64,000 nucleotides of DNA from Cellvibrio sp. UBA7661 (GCA_002483365.1 DLHT01000011.1:248001-312000); one strand, 5' to 3'; shown: positions 53,625-62,830, counted from the stretch's first letter. The notes: generated from the letters alone by a model not told the origin. Program-made: numbers and translations.

Positions 53625-54635
53625 TTATACCCCTTGGTAATCCTCCGCTAATGGTAACTCATTTAGTGCTTTAAGGGCGCGCTCCAACACTTCAATTCCT
53701 GCACCAGGCTTATGCGCCTGTTCGCTGATAATCCGCCTGAATTGTCTTGCGCCCGGCAAGCCTTGGTAGAGTCCAAGAATGTGGCGCGTGAGATGATTAA
53801 GGCGAGCACCCTTTGCCAGTTGTGTCGCACAATAGTCCATGAAGCCTTGCATCACTTCATCCCTGCTGACTATGTGACAATCATCGCCATAAATCGTTTG
53901 ATCCACCTTGGCTAGCAGATAAGGGTTGCTATAGGCTTCTCGGCCAACCATTACGCCATCAACATGTTTCAGCAAGCTTTGGCTTTGCTCTAATGTGGTT
54001 ATACCGCCATTAATAATGATTTCCAGGTGAGGGAAGTCCTGCTTTAACTGGTAAACCTTGTCATATTGCAATGGCGGTATCTCGCGGTTTTCCTTTGGAC
54101 TCAAACCTTTTAGCCAGGCTTTGCGCGCGTGGACAATAAATGTGGTGCAACCAGTAGCGGCGATAGTGCCAACAAACTTCACCAAACCGGCGTAATCTTC
54201 CATATCGTCAATGCCAATACGGTGCTTAACCGTAACAGGAATTTTTACCGACTGTTGCATATTGGCAATACAATCGGCTACCAGTTCTGGCTCTGCCATC
54301 AAGCAGGCACCAATCATTCCGTTTTGAACTCGATCGCTGGGGCAGCCACAGTTGAGGTTTACTTCGTCATAGCCCCAATCCTCAGCGATTCGGGCACATT
54401 CAGCCAAGGCAGTTGGATCGCTCCCGCCAAGTTGTAATGCAAGTGGGTGCTCGCAGGCGTTGTAGTCCAAAAAGCGGGCTCTATCACCGTGCAACAGTGC
54501 ACCTGTGGTCACCATCTCAGTGTATAAAACGGCTTTTTTGGTGAGCAAACGCCAAAAGGTGCGGCAATCAGAGGTTGACCACTCCATCATTGGGGCGATA
54601 GTAAAGCGTCGATCAAGAGCTTGAGGTAGTGTCAT
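53625..54635 (-). CDS. dusA: tRNA-dihydrouridine synthase A
   Basis: Flavoenzyme reducing uridines 20 and 20a in the tRNA D loop. The 336-aa protein has RRFTIAPMMEWSTSDCRTFW, the catalytic cysteine in NLNCGCPSDRVQNG (Cys98), VKHRIGIDD, IVHARKAWLKGLSPKENREI (the DusA-specific stretch) and INGGI plus GVMVGREAYSNPYLL for FMN phosphate. Divergent from moaC. Confidence 0.97.
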   Translation of the reverse strand: MTLPQALDRRFTIAPMMEWSTSDCRTFWRLLTKKAVLYTEMVTTGALLHGDRARFLDYNACEHPLALQLGGSDPTALAECARIAEDWGYDEVNLNCGCPSDRVQNGMIGACLMAEPELVADCIANMQQSVKIPVTVKHRIGIDDMEDYAGLVKFVGTIAATGCTTFIVHARKAWLKGLSPKENREIPPLQYDKVYQLKQDFPHLEIIINGGITTLEQSQSLLKHVDGVMVGREAYSNPYLLAKVDQTIYGDDCHIVSRDEVMQGFMDYCATQLAKGARLNHLTRHILGLYQGLPGARQFRRIISEQAHKPGAGIEVLERALKALNELPLAEDYQGV

Positions 54636-54764
54636 CAGGTCGGGGAGTTCATGTGCGAGAAAACGAAAAAAGTCGCGGCTGCAGGCCGCAGGTGTTTTAT
54701 GATAACCCTATTTCCCACTGGCTGCACGGCAAACCCAAACAGAAAATAGACGGATGAAGCACTT

Positions 54765-55250
54765 ATGTCTTTAACTCATATCGATTCCCACGGTCATGCG
54801 AGTATGGTCGATGTTTCGGAAAAAATACTTAGCATGCGTGAGGCTCGTGCATTTGCGCGAGTGGTCATGAAACCGGAGACGCTTGCGCAAATAAAAGCAA
54901 ACAGTTTGAAAAAGGGGGATGTATTAGCGGTTGCGCGAATTGCGGGAATTCAAGCTGCAAAAAAATGCGCTGATTTAATTCCTTTATGTCATCCATTAGC
55001 CCTCAGTAAGGTTGCTGTGGAGTTTGAGTTAGATGATGTCCGTTCAGCTGTTAACATCACCAGTTATTGCAAGCTCACTGGACAAACAGGGGTAGAAATG
55101 GAAGCACTAACTGCAGCCAGTATTGCTGCGTTAACGATTTATGATATGTGTAAAGCGGTTGATATGGAAATGGTTGTCGAGCAAATATGTTTATTGGAAA
55201 AAGCTGGCGGCCGCCGTGGCCATTATGTTCGGGCAGGAAACCAGCGATGA
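54765..55250 (+). CDS. moaC: cyclic pyranopterin monophosphate synthase MoaC
   Basis: Second enzyme of molybdopterin synthesis. The 161-aa protein starts MSLTHIDSHGHASMVDVSEK and has IAGIQAAKKCADLIPLCHPL, TGVEMEALTAASIAALTIYD and MCKAVDMEMVVEQICLLEKA, the full family pattern with the active-site lysines. Its TGA overlaps the moaD ATG. The cofactor supports MsrP, encoded in this window. Confidence 0.97.
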   Translation: MSLTHIDSHGHASMVDVSEKILSMREARAFARVVMKPETLAQIKANSLKKGDVLAVARIAGIQAAKKCADLIPLCHPLALSKVAVEFELDDVRSAVNITSYCKLTGQTGVEMEALTAASIAALTIYDMCKAVDMEMVVEQICLLEKAGGRRGHYVRAGNQR

Positions 55251-55495
55251 TTCATGTTGTATTTTTAGCGCAATTGCGTGAGCAATTAGGCATAGCTGCG
55301 ATGGATGTTCCTATTGCTGACGTTGAAACAGTGGAGCAATTGAAAAATCATCTCGTATCGCAAAATCCTTCGTGGGAAATACCATTGCTAAATGCCAGAA
55401 TTTTAGTTGCAGTCAATCATACTTATGCAAAAAGTGATCAGGTATTAGTTGATGGCGATGAAGTAGCATTTTTTCCTCCAGTGACAGGCGGCTAA
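55247..55495 (+). CDS. moaD: molybdopterin synthase small subunit MoaD
   Basis: Ubiquitin-like sulfur carrier of molybdopterin synthase. I start at ATG 55247 (ATGA overlap with moaC), giving 82 aa: MIHVVFLAQLREQLGIAAMD onward. The protein ends in VAFFPPVTGG, with the C-terminal Gly-Gly that is thiocarboxylated. One base separates it from moaE. Confidence 0.96.
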   Translation: MIHVVFLAQLREQLGIAAMDVPIADVETVEQLKNHLVSQNPSWEIPLLNARILVAVNHTYAKSDQVLVDGDEVAFFPPVTGG

Positions 55496-55496
55496 C

Positions 55497-55958
55497 ATGG
55501 TTTTTTCAATTAGCGTGCAAAAACATGATTTTGATGTGGGGCAGGAATATGCTGCCTTAGTTGCAAATGATACTACTGCAGGTGCAATCGTATTTTTTGT
55601 GGGGCGTGTTCGGGATTTTAATGATGGGCATTCTGTAGAGAAACTTTCTCTGGAGCATTATCCAGGAATGACTGAGAAAGTGTTGGAGCAAATACTGGAG
55701 GTGGCGACCCAGCGTTGGTCATTGGTGTCGGCGCGTATTGTTCATCGTGTGGGTGATTTGCTGCTAGGTGATCAAATTGTTTTTGTCGGAGTGAGTAGCG
55801 CGCATCGTGAACACGCATTTCAAGCAGCGGAGTTTTTGATGGATTTTTTAAAAACCCAAGCACCATTCTGGAAAAAAGAATCCACTGCGCAAGGGATTGT
55901 ATGGGTCGAAGCCAAGGACAAAGATGAAGAGGCAAGTAAGCGCTGGAAAGAAGAATGA
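55497..55958 (+). CDS. moaE: molybdopterin synthase large subunit MoaE
   Basis: Catalytic subunit of molybdopterin synthase. The 153-aa protein has AGAIVFFVGRVRDFNDGHSV, LSLEHYPGMTEKVLEQIL, RIVHRVGDLLLGDQIVFVGV, SSAHREHAFQAAEFLMDFLK and FWKKE with the conserved active lysines, matching the family throughout. It ends the moaCDE operon; moaA and moaB are not in the window. Confidence 0.97.
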   Translation: MVFSISVQKHDFDVGQEYAALVANDTTAGAIVFFVGRVRDFNDGHSVEKLSLEHYPGMTEKVLEQILEVATQRWSLVSARIVHRVGDLLLGDQIVFVGVSSAHREHAFQAAEFLMDFLKTQAPFWKKESTAQGIVWVEAKDKDEEASKRWKEE

Positions 55959-55984
55959 TTATTAAAAGGAACGGTAAATCCATA

Positions 55985-56014
55985 AAAAACGGGCACTCGA
56001 AGGTGCCCGTTTTT
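55985..56014. terminator. bidirectional terminator moaE / sugar transporter
   Basis: AAAAACGGGCAC (55985-55996), loop of six bases, GTGCCCGTTTTT (56003-56014). The transporter stop codon on the minus strand lies four bases away, so it serves both converging genes. Confidence 0.93.
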
Positions 56015-56017
56015 TTA

Positions 56018-57340
56018 TTATAAATGCGCTGGTTCAGAAGAGGGCGCTGTTTTATACATGCCGGCATATTTAATACCAAAATACATGATATAGAGATAAC
56101 AAGCTGCAGGTAGTAAGAAAGATATTTGCAGGCCAAAGGTGTCCGCTAATGTTCCTTGAATCAATGGAACAATTGCACCACCTACAATTGCCATACACAA
56201 AAAGCCCGAACCTTGACCAGTAAACTTTCCAAGATTATTCAAAGCCATACTGAAAATGGTTGGAAACATAATAGAGTTGAATAAACCAACAGCAATAATT
56301 GCCCACATCGCTAATTTACCGTCGGTAAATGTTGCTGTTAACACCAGCAAAACTGCACAAGCACAATTAAATGCAAGCGTTTTACCTGGGCTTACATAGC
56401 GCATTACTGCAAAGCCAATAAAGCGGCCAATCATAGCGCCACCCCAATAGTAACTTACCAGGTGAGCAGCATCTGCTTCTTTTAGGCCTGCGATATTTTC
56501 TTCGCCAAAGAAATTTATTAATAAGCTGCCGATTGCTACTTCTGCACCAACATATAAAAAGATACCAATAGCACCTAACACCAAGTGTGTATGCGACAAG
56601 GCTGATTCTTTATTTGAAGCCATATCACCTGAAATACTCGGCTCATCATCGTGTTGAATTTTAGGTAATTTCGCGAAAGCAAAAAATAATGCAAGACCAA
56701 GTAATGCGGCAGCCAAAGCAAGATAAGGCCCTTGTACGGTTGCGGCTTCTTTTGCTTTATATGCAGCTACCTCTGCGGCAGGCAACAGGGCAAGCTGGTC
56801 TGCAGTCAACACTGCGCCGCCCAGAATTAAAATACCGCCTAGCCAAGGAGCGATGGTGGTTCCTAATGAATTGAATGCTTGGGTTAGTGTGAGACGGCTA
56901 GACGCAGTTCTTGCTGGGCCAAGCACAGTGACGTAAGGGTTGGCAGCTACTTGTAAAATGGTAATACCGGATGCCAGCACAAACAGTGCAAATAAAAACA
57001 ACGCATAACCGCTAGTGGCGGCGGGATAAAATAATGCACAACCGGATGCTGCGATAATCAGCCCCGCAACAGCACCATTTTGATAGCCCAGTTTTTTTAT
57101 CAATGCACCTGCTGGGAGGGAAATCACGAAATAGGCACCAAAGAAACAAAACTGTACCAGCATTGCCTGAGTGTAGCTCAGGGTATACACGCTTTTCAGG
57201 TGAGGAATCAAAACATCGTTCATCGATGTGAGTAAGCCCCACATAAAAAATAAAATAGTAATGATGATGAGGGGAATTGTGTTATTGCCGGTACTGATCG
57301 CGCTGGGTTGCGCGGAGGAGCCTTGCGGTATGCTGGCCAT
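56018..57340 (-). CDS. MFS sugar transporter, glucose/galactose (GluP/FucP) type
   Basis: A 440-aa proton-sugar symporter of the FHS family with twelve helices. The first helix region ITILFFMWGLLTSMNDVLIP and the following LVQFCFFGAYFVISLPAGAL are typical; ILQVAANPYVTVLGP and FNSLGTTIAPWLGGILILGG are family signatures. The subgroup is closer to glucose/galactose carriers than to fucose ones by memory. It is divergent from a LacI gene and near glucokinase and a beta-glucosidase, so glucose is the likely substrate. Confidence 0.88.
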   Translation of the reverse strand: MASIPQGSSAQPSAISTGNNTIPLIIITILFFMWGLLTSMNDVLIPHLKSVYTLSYTQAMLVQFCFFGAYFVISLPAGALIKKLGYQNGAVAGLIIAASGCALFYPAATSGYALFLFALFVLASGITILQVAANPYVTVLGPARTASSRLTLTQAFNSLGTTIAPWLGGILILGGAVLTADQLALLPAAEVAAYKAKEAATVQGPYLALAAALLGLALFFAFAKLPKIQHDDEPSISGDMASNKESALSHTHLVLGAIGIFLYVGAEVAIGSLLINFFGEENIAGLKEADAAHLVSYYWGGAMIGRFIGFAVMRYVSPGKTLAFNCACAVLLVLTATFTDGKLAMWAIIAVGLFNSIMFPTIFSMALNNLGKFTGQGSGFLCMAIVGGAIVPLIQGTLADTFGLQISFLLPAACYLYIMYFGIKYAGMYKTAPSSEPAHL

Positions 57341-57603
57341 GGTTCTACCTCGTTGTTATATAAATGGTCTGTCGTTGTTGTGGTCTTCAATGATGCACGC
57401 TTTTCAAAGGCCTGCATCAAGCGCGCAGTACTATAATCCAAGGCTATAAAGCTGTCACATTGTTTGTTCCCGGTTTACAATTTGATCCAATATAAATGCC
57501 TTGTGGTCATTTTGACTTATTTTGTGTGGTGCGAGTGTCTATTGCTTCGGGAATTGGCGATTGTTGCAGTTAGACAAAGATAACAACAATGAGGGGTTAT
57601 TCT
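57341..57603. other. 263-bp divergent region, transporter / LacI regulator
   Basis: Holds the promoters of both genes. A half-site AGCTGTCA near 57451-57458 resembles one arm of the operator at 59967-59980, but the other arm is missing. No full palindrome of that class was found. Confidence 0.4.
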
Positions 57604-58632
57604 GTGGCAAAAGCAACAATAGATGATGTGGCTGCTCTTGCGGGCGTATCAATGAAGACTGTGTCTCGTGTCGTTAATAATGAGCCTAATGTCCGCCCTG
57701 CAACACGCGAAAAAGTTGAGGCCGCTATTCATGCTTTGGAGTATCGCCCCAACCAATCTGCGCGTAGTTTGGCAGGAAATAAATCTTACTTGTTAGGGCT
57801 TATTTATGGGCATCCCAGTGCACACTACGTGTTGGATATTCAGGAGGGGGTGTTGGAAATATGTCGCCCCCAGCGTTATGAATTGTTAGTGCATCCCGCC
57901 ATACACCGCGATCCAAATTTGATTAGTGAAGTTACCGATTTGATTTTGGAGAAGCGGGTTGATGGTGTAATGCTGACGCCGCCTTTATCAGACAATATGC
58001 ATGTTCTCAATTTACTTAAAAAAATGAACATTCCATTTGTGCGTGTTGCTCCGACAGAAAATAAATCCATGTCGCCCTACGTAGAAACAAATGATCAGGA
58101 GGCCTCTTATGATATGACTTGCCAGCTGATTACGTTAGGGCACACGCGTATTGGATTTATCTGTGGTCATCCCGACCACCGGGCAATGTCATTGCGCTAT
58201 GAGGGATATAAGGCTGCGCTCATTGAAAATGATCTTCCGTTACTGGACGAACTGGTAGAGCAGGGCGATAACTCGTTTGAATCCGGTGAAATGTGTGGAA
58301 AAAAATTACTACAAAATGCCCAGCGGCCAACGGCTATTTTTGCTGCAAACGATGATATGGCCGCGGGCGTAATGATGGTGGCTCATCAGCTTGATATTAA
58401 AATTCCTGCGCAATTATCTGTGGCAGGATTTGATGATACACCTGTCGCCCATCAGCTATGGCCATCGTTAACTACCATTCGTCAGCCCATTCGCCAAATG
58501 GCAAAAAAGGCAACAGATCTGCTACTTAAACTATTGAAAGGCCGCGAGATCCAATTGCCTGCAAGTATGTTGAGTTCAAGCATTATCATACGAGCTTCAA
58601 CAGGCACCTTGATTAAATCAAAAGAAAAGTAG
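57604..58632 (+). CDS. LacI-family transcriptional regulator
   Basis: I choose GTG 57604, with AGGGG about eight bases upstream and the family start MAKATIDDVAALAGVSMKTV; ATG 57589 lacks a ribosome site. The 342-aa protein has the helix-turn-helix and hinge (RVVNNEPNVRPATREKVEAA, YRPNQSARSLAG) and a periplasmic-binding-like sugar domain with IFAANDDMAAGVM and LSVAGFDDTPVAHQLWPSLT. Context predicts that it senses glucose, cellobiose or a related sugar and binds the palindrome ahead of the GH3 gene. Confidence 0.92.
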   Translation: MAKATIDDVAALAGVSMKTVSRVVNNEPNVRPATREKVEAAIHALEYRPNQSARSLAGNKSYLLGLIYGHPSAHYVLDIQEGVLEICRPQRYELLVHPAIHRDPNLISEVTDLILEKRVDGVMLTPPLSDNMHVLNLLKKMNIPFVRVAPTENKSMSPYVETNDQEASYDMTCQLITLGHTRIGFICGHPDHRAMSLRYEGYKAALIENDLPLLDELVEQGDNSFESGEMCGKKLLQNAQRPTAIFAANDDMAAGVMMVAHQLDIKIPAQLSVAGFDDTPVAHQLWPSLTTIRQPIRQMAKKATDLLLKLLKGREIQLPASMLSSSIIIRASTGTLIKSKEK

Positions 58633-58654
58633 TTCCAGGTTTACAAATTTTTCT

Positions 58655-58692
58655 CCAATAAAAAATGCACCAAAAGGTGCATTTTTTATTGG
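58655..58692. terminator. bidirectional terminator lacI / glk
   Basis: A perfect 17-bp stem: CCAATAAAAAATGCACC (58655-58671), loop AAAA, GGTGCATTTTTTATTGG (58676-58692). It separates converging lacI-type and glk genes. Confidence 0.93.
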
Positions 58693-58716
58693 GGTTTTTA
58701 CCAGTTTGGGCATCGA

Positions 58717-59721
58717 TTATTGTGGCTTTAATTCATCAGTATTATTGATTAACCAAGCTGCAGAACCAACTAATGCCGCTTTGTCATTAATGATGAGCCG
58801 GATGGAAATGTCGCTCACATAGCCCGCCATTGGGCCTTTGTTTTTGTAACGCTCCAAAAAGTGCGATTCAGGTAAGAGATCAATCAACTTGGGTGTAATC
58901 CCGCCACCTATTACTACCCCTCCGCGTGCACCGAGAGAAAGTGCTTTGTCGCCAGCAACTTCGCCGAGCACATCGCAGAATGTCAACACTGCTTCGCGGC
59001 AAAGTGAATCTTCGTTGGTAATACCTTTGGTGCTGACATCTGCTGGTGTATAAGCTTGGGCGTTTACTCCCGCATTGTGTGCGATAGCGCGGTACAAAGT
59101 AACCAGTCCTCCGCCGGATAAAATATTTTCAACAGATACATGGTTTTGTTCTTTTAACAAAAATGATTTGATCGCTAATTCTTTTTCGTTTGTTGGTGCA
59201 AAGCTAGCGTGACCACCTTCGGTGGGGATGATTTTCCAATTGTTTTGGTTGGGTACTAATGCAGCCATACCAAATCCAGTGCCGGGGCCCATTACAACAA
59301 TAGGTGCATCGGTATTCACTTTGTGTGAATCGTAAAGCGTTACCAGTTCATCATCTTGTAAAAACGGAACCGCGTAAGCAAGAGAGGCAAAATCATTAAT
59401 AACATGCAGGGTTTTCATGCCAAGCTGGTCGCGCAAACCATCAATGGAAAATTTCCAATTCAAATTGGTCATCGCCGCTTGTCCATTTTCAATGGGGCCA
59501 GCGATAGCAAGACAACCATAGGCGGGGACATCTATGCCGAATTCTACGCAACAAGCCTTAATCATGGTTGCCATATCGGCATAGTTGGCGCATTTAAGGG
59601 TAATTTGGCGCTCAGCTGCGTAATTAATCTTGCCATTTGCGCGATTCTTTTCGGTATCGAACTCAACCAGACCGAAGCGGCCGTTAGTGCCTCCAATATC
59701 AGCTACCAGTAACAGGCTCAT
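58717..59721 (-). CDS. glk: glucokinase
   Basis: ATP-dependent glucose kinase of the E. coli Glk group. I start at ATG 59721, preceded by GAGGAG; an in-frame TTG at 59733 overlaps that site. The 334-aa protein opens MSLLLVADIGGTNGRFGLVE with the phosphate-binding ADIGGTNGRFG, and has HVINDFASLAYAVPFL, VVMGPGTGFGMAALVP, PTEGGHASFAPTNEKE and GGVVIGGGITPKL. It phosphorylates glucose released by the divergent beta-glucosidase gene. Confidence 0.96.
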   Translation of the reverse strand: MSLLLVADIGGTNGRFGLVEFDTEKNRANGKINYAAERQITLKCANYADMATMIKACCVEFGIDVPAYGCLAIAGPIENGQAAMTNLNWKFSIDGLRDQLGMKTLHVINDFASLAYAVPFLQDDELVTLYDSHKVNTDAPIVVMGPGTGFGMAALVPNQNNWKIIPTEGGHASFAPTNEKELAIKSFLLKEQNHVSVENILSGGGLVTLYRAIAHNAGVNAQAYTPADVSTKGITNEDSLCREAVLTFCDVLGEVAGDKALSLGARGGVVIGGGITPKLIDLLPESHFLERYKNKGPMAGYVSDISIRLIINDKAALVGSAAWLINNTDELKPQ

Positions 59722-60035
59722 GCGACTCCTCAACTTCTTTTAGATAGAAGATTAAATAGTTATGGGTGATGTGTTTGTGTAGTGGTTAAGTGCGGGAGGA
59801 TACCATAATCCGGAAGAGCGGAAATTCACTTTTTCTTGCATCCTATGAAAAATAGCTAACCAATTTGTTGTTATGCAACATTAATGCTTTTTCGAGAAAA
59901 AGACTGAGGGATAGTGGGAATAAGTCGGATAAATCGAGTCTTTCCAGTGGTATTTTATTGTTAAATTGACAGCGCTGTCATTTTGGTGATACTGTATAGT
60001 CAGTGTAATTATTTATCCCCTTTGGAGGTTGCAGC
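59722..60035. other. 314-bp divergent region glk / GH3 gene
   Basis: Contains the 14-bp palindrome and GH3 promoter described separately, plus a small hairpin CTTTTTCGAGAAAAAG near 59887-59902. No further coding sequence seen. The glk promoter could not be placed with confidence. Confidence 0.55.
59966..59995 (+). promoter_or_regulatory. LacI-type operator overlapping the GH3 promoter
   Basis: TGACAGCGCTGTCA (59967-59980) is a perfect palindrome with a central CG-type core, the form of LacI-family sites. TTGACA (59966-59971) is a consensus -35 sharing its left arm, with TACTGT (59990-59995) as -10 at 18 bases. A repressor bound here would block the GH3 gene and possibly glk. Confidence 0.72.
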
Positions 60036-62495
60036 GTGCAATGGCCTGGCGTCACTAGCAGAGTGAAAAAAGATCCTATCCTTGAAGCGAAAATAAGTGA
60101 TTTTCTCAAACGGATGAGTCTCGAAGAAAAGATAGGGCAGATGATTCAGCCGGAAATACGTCATCTGACGCCTCAGGATGTGAGGGACTACCATATAGGT
60201 TCTGTTTTGAATGGTGGTGGTTCAGTACCGAATGGCAATCGTTACTCGAAAGCAGCCGATTGGCTCGCTATTGCGGATGCGTATTACGAAGCCTCAATGG
60301 ATACAAGTGATGGAAAACTGGCAATCCCTATTATGTGGGGTACTGATGCCGTGCATGGCGTCGGTAATATTGTGGGCGCAACCCTGTTTCCCCACAATAT
60401 CGCCTTGGGCGCTGCGCGCAATCCGGAATTGATAAGGGAGATAGGTCGTATTACTGCAACCGAGATTGCTGTCACCGGATTGGATTGGGATTTTTCTCCA
60501 ACAGTTGCTGTTGCTCGTGATGATCGTTGGGGGCGCACCTATGAATCTTATTCGGAAAATCCTGATCTGGTTCGAGAGTATGCCGGCAAGATGGTAGAGG
60601 GGCTTCAGGGTGATGCTCGGGATGTAGATTTTTTATCGAATGTTCGAGTACTTTCTACGGCTAAACACTTTATTGCAGACGGCGGCACCCACAATGGTAT
60701 TGATCGTGGCAACTGCATTGATGATGAAGAAACGTTGTATCGTGTCCACGCGGCCGGATATTACAGTGCAATCGAAGCTGGTGTTCAAAGTGTAATGGCA
60801 TCGTTTAATAGTTGGCATGGCGATCACATGCATGGCCATCGCTATCTATTGACTGATGTTTTGAAGGAGCAAATGGGCTTTGATGGTTTGGTGGTCGGTG
60901 ATTGGAATGGGCACGGTTTTGTTGCCGGTGCAACAGTGCTGAATTGTCCGCAAGCTATTAATGCTGGATTGGATGTTTTTATGGTTCCCGATCCGCAATG
61001 GAAAGAGCTATATCACAATACTCTTGAGCAAGCTCGCACTGGCGTCATTCCAATGAGCCGTATCGACGATGCGGTGAGTCGTATTTTGCGTGTGAAATTG
61101 CGTGCAAATCTATGGGAAAAAGGCATGCCATCAAGTCGCTCCCTTGCAGGAAAGGATGAGCTATTGGGTGCGAAAGAGCATAGGGCAGTAGCGCGTCAGG
61201 CCGTACGTGAATCTATCGTTCTGTTAAAAAACAAAAAGAACACATTGCCGCTTTCCCCCTGTGCGCATGTGTTAGTGGCCGGTGATGGGGCAGATAACAT
61301 CAGCAAGCAAACAGGTGGCTGGTCTGTTAACTGGCAGGGTACCGGAAATACGATAGATGATTTCCCCGGAGCGACTACTTTATGGTCTGGTATCCACCAA
61401 GCTGTGACCTCGGCAGGTGGTAAAGCAACGCTTAGTGTTGATGGCACGTTTAGTGAAAAGCCTGATGTGGCGATTGTGATATTTGGTGAAGATCCTTACG
61501 CGGAAATGCAGGGAGATATCCAATATCAGTTGTTAAAGGCAGGTGATACCAGTGATTTGTTATTGCTAAAGAAATTAAAAGCTCAGGGGATACCTGTTGT
61601 TGCATTGTTTATAACGGGGCGGCCCATGTGGATTAACCGTGAGTTGAATGCTGTAGATGCTTTGGCGGTTATTTGGCAGCCGGGCACCGAAGGTGCTGGT
61701 GTTGCTGATGTGATTTTTAAAACAATAGAAGGACAAATTAATTACCCAATGACTGGGCGCTTGGCTTTTTCCTGGCCTAAATCTCCTGATCAAGGCCCAT
61801 TAAATATTGGTGATGAGAATTATGACCCTCTTTTTGCCTATGGGTTTGGTTTGCGCTATGGCGAGGTTGATACGCTGCCAGATGATCTATCGGAAGAGGG
61901 GCTTTCTCTAGAGTCAGGCTCCGTGGTGTTGGAGTTATTCAATCGTCGTCCTTTGGGTGCTTACAGCATAATCCTGGAAGGCAAAAATAATGATCGCGCT
62001 ACGCTCAATGGCAATATTGCCCGCGTATCGACTCTTGAGGTCACTTGTGTTGATCGCGATGTGCAGGAGGATGCGCGTCGTGCAGTATGGAATGGTGAAG
62101 GTGAGGGATTGGTCGCCTTATCAACTCCAAATCGACAGGTGCTAAGTGATTATTATGAGTCCAGATCTTCTCTGGTTTTTGATATCAAAGTTGATGCGGC
62201 ACCCGCCAATAATGCATGGGTACGTATTGGTTGTGGCCCTTCGTGTTATTCCCAGGTTGAGATTTCAAAAGAGCTATCTACCATCGAGGGCACGGGCTGG
62301 CGAACATTAATAGTTGATTTGCAATGTTATCCGGATGCAGGTACTGATTTTGGTTTGAAGCGTACACCCCGTGAGTTATTTGCATTGATTTTGGAGCCAT
62401 TTGCATTGGTATCTAACGACAAAATGGATATCTCATTCGCCCAAGTACGTATTGAAAAAGAGCTGGCACAAGGCGCGAGTGTTCGTATTCAATAG
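60036..62495 (+). CDS. GH3 exo-beta-glucosidase, ExoP/Cel3 type, no signal peptide
   Basis: An 819-aa family 3 glycoside hydrolase that removes glucose from beta-glucans or cello-oligosaccharides. It starts at GTG 60036 with TTGGAGG seven bases upstream; the N-terminus MQWPGVTSRVKKDPILEAKI has no signal peptide, so it should be cytoplasmic. The barrel shows PIMWGTDAVHGVGNIVGATL, GLDWDFSPTVAVARDDRWGR and the nucleophile Asp289 in GLVVGDWNGHGFV. The second domain (about 385-620) and a C-terminal ExoP-like beta domain (about 640-815) follow. Related Cel3 enzymes are usually exported. Confidence 0.92.
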   Translation: MQWPGVTSRVKKDPILEAKISDFLKRMSLEEKIGQMIQPEIRHLTPQDVRDYHIGSVLNGGGSVPNGNRYSKAADWLAIADAYYEASMDTSDGKLAIPIMWGTDAVHGVGNIVGATLFPHNIALGAARNPELIREIGRITATEIAVTGLDWDFSPTVAVARDDRWGRTYESYSENPDLVREYAGKMVEGLQGDARDVDFLSNVRVLSTAKHFIADGGTHNGIDRGNCIDDEETLYRVHAAGYYSAIEAGVQSVMASFNSWHGDHMHGHRYLLTDVLKEQMGFDGLVVGDWNGHGFVAGATVLNCPQAINAGLDVFMVPDPQWKELYHNTLEQARTGVIPMSRIDDAVSRILRVKLRANLWEKGMPSSRSLAGKDELLGAKEHRAVARQAVRESIVLLKNKKNTLPLSPCAHVLVAGDGADNISKQTGGWSVNWQGTGNTIDDFPGATTLWSGIHQAVTSAGGKATLSVDGTFSEKPDVAIVIFGEDPYAEMQGDIQYQLLKAGDTSDLLLLKKLKAQGIPVVALFITGRPMWINRELNAVDALAVIWQPGTEGAGVADVIFKTIEGQINYPMTGRLAFSWPKSPDQGPLNIGDENYDPLFAYGFGLRYGEVDTLPDDLSEEGLSLESGSVVLELFNRRPLGAYSIILEGKNNDRATLNGNIARVSTLEVTCVDRDVQEDARRAVWNGEGEGLVALSTPNRQVLSDYYESRSSLVFDIKVDAAPANNAWVRIGCGPSCYSQVEISKELSTIEGTGWRTLIVDLQCYPDAGTDFGLKRTPRELFALILEPFALVSNDKMDISFAQVRIEKELAQGASVRIQ

Positions 62496-62522
62496 TGTTG
62501 GATTGTTCGTGTTAACTCTATC

Positions 62523-62550
62523 AACCGCACAATTCTTGTGCGGTTTTTTT
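62523..62550 (+). terminator. terminator after GH3 gene
   Basis: AACCGCACAA (62523-62532), loop TTC, TTGTGCGGTT (62536-62545) and a T run. Confidence 0.9.
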
Positions 62551-62814
62551 ATACCTTGTAATTGGTGATGAGCTATTGTTTTTAATAGCTGTGTTACGTT
62601 TTTGTGCAAAGGCAAAACACACGGTGCAAATTCATGATCCAAAATAAAGCGATGTTGAATTTATTTTTGATTACAAATGGCGCGCGAAAGTCATGCGCAT
62701 CCCTGTAAGTGGGCGCCCCCAAAAAATCATATATTTCTGCTTAAAATTTTTTAACCTTCCTATCTAATTGATTAACAATGAATTATTCCATTGGAAGAGA
62801 TTCAAAAAATCAAT

Positions 62815-62830
62815 TGGCATAAGCGTTGCT
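62815..62830 (+). promoter_or_regulatory. possible sigma-54 promoter
   Basis: TGGCATAAGCGTTGCT keeps the GG and GC elements at the exact 12-base spacing of -24/-12 promoters (TGGCAC-N5-TTGCW). The predicted start is about 145 bases before the porin ATG. No upstream activator site is identified, so this may be chance. Confidence 0.35.

Noticed and set aside
62433..62642. 69-codon minus-strand ORF after the GH3 gene
   Set aside because: Crosses the GH3 terminator hairpin and part of the GH3 coding end; no family or ribosome site.
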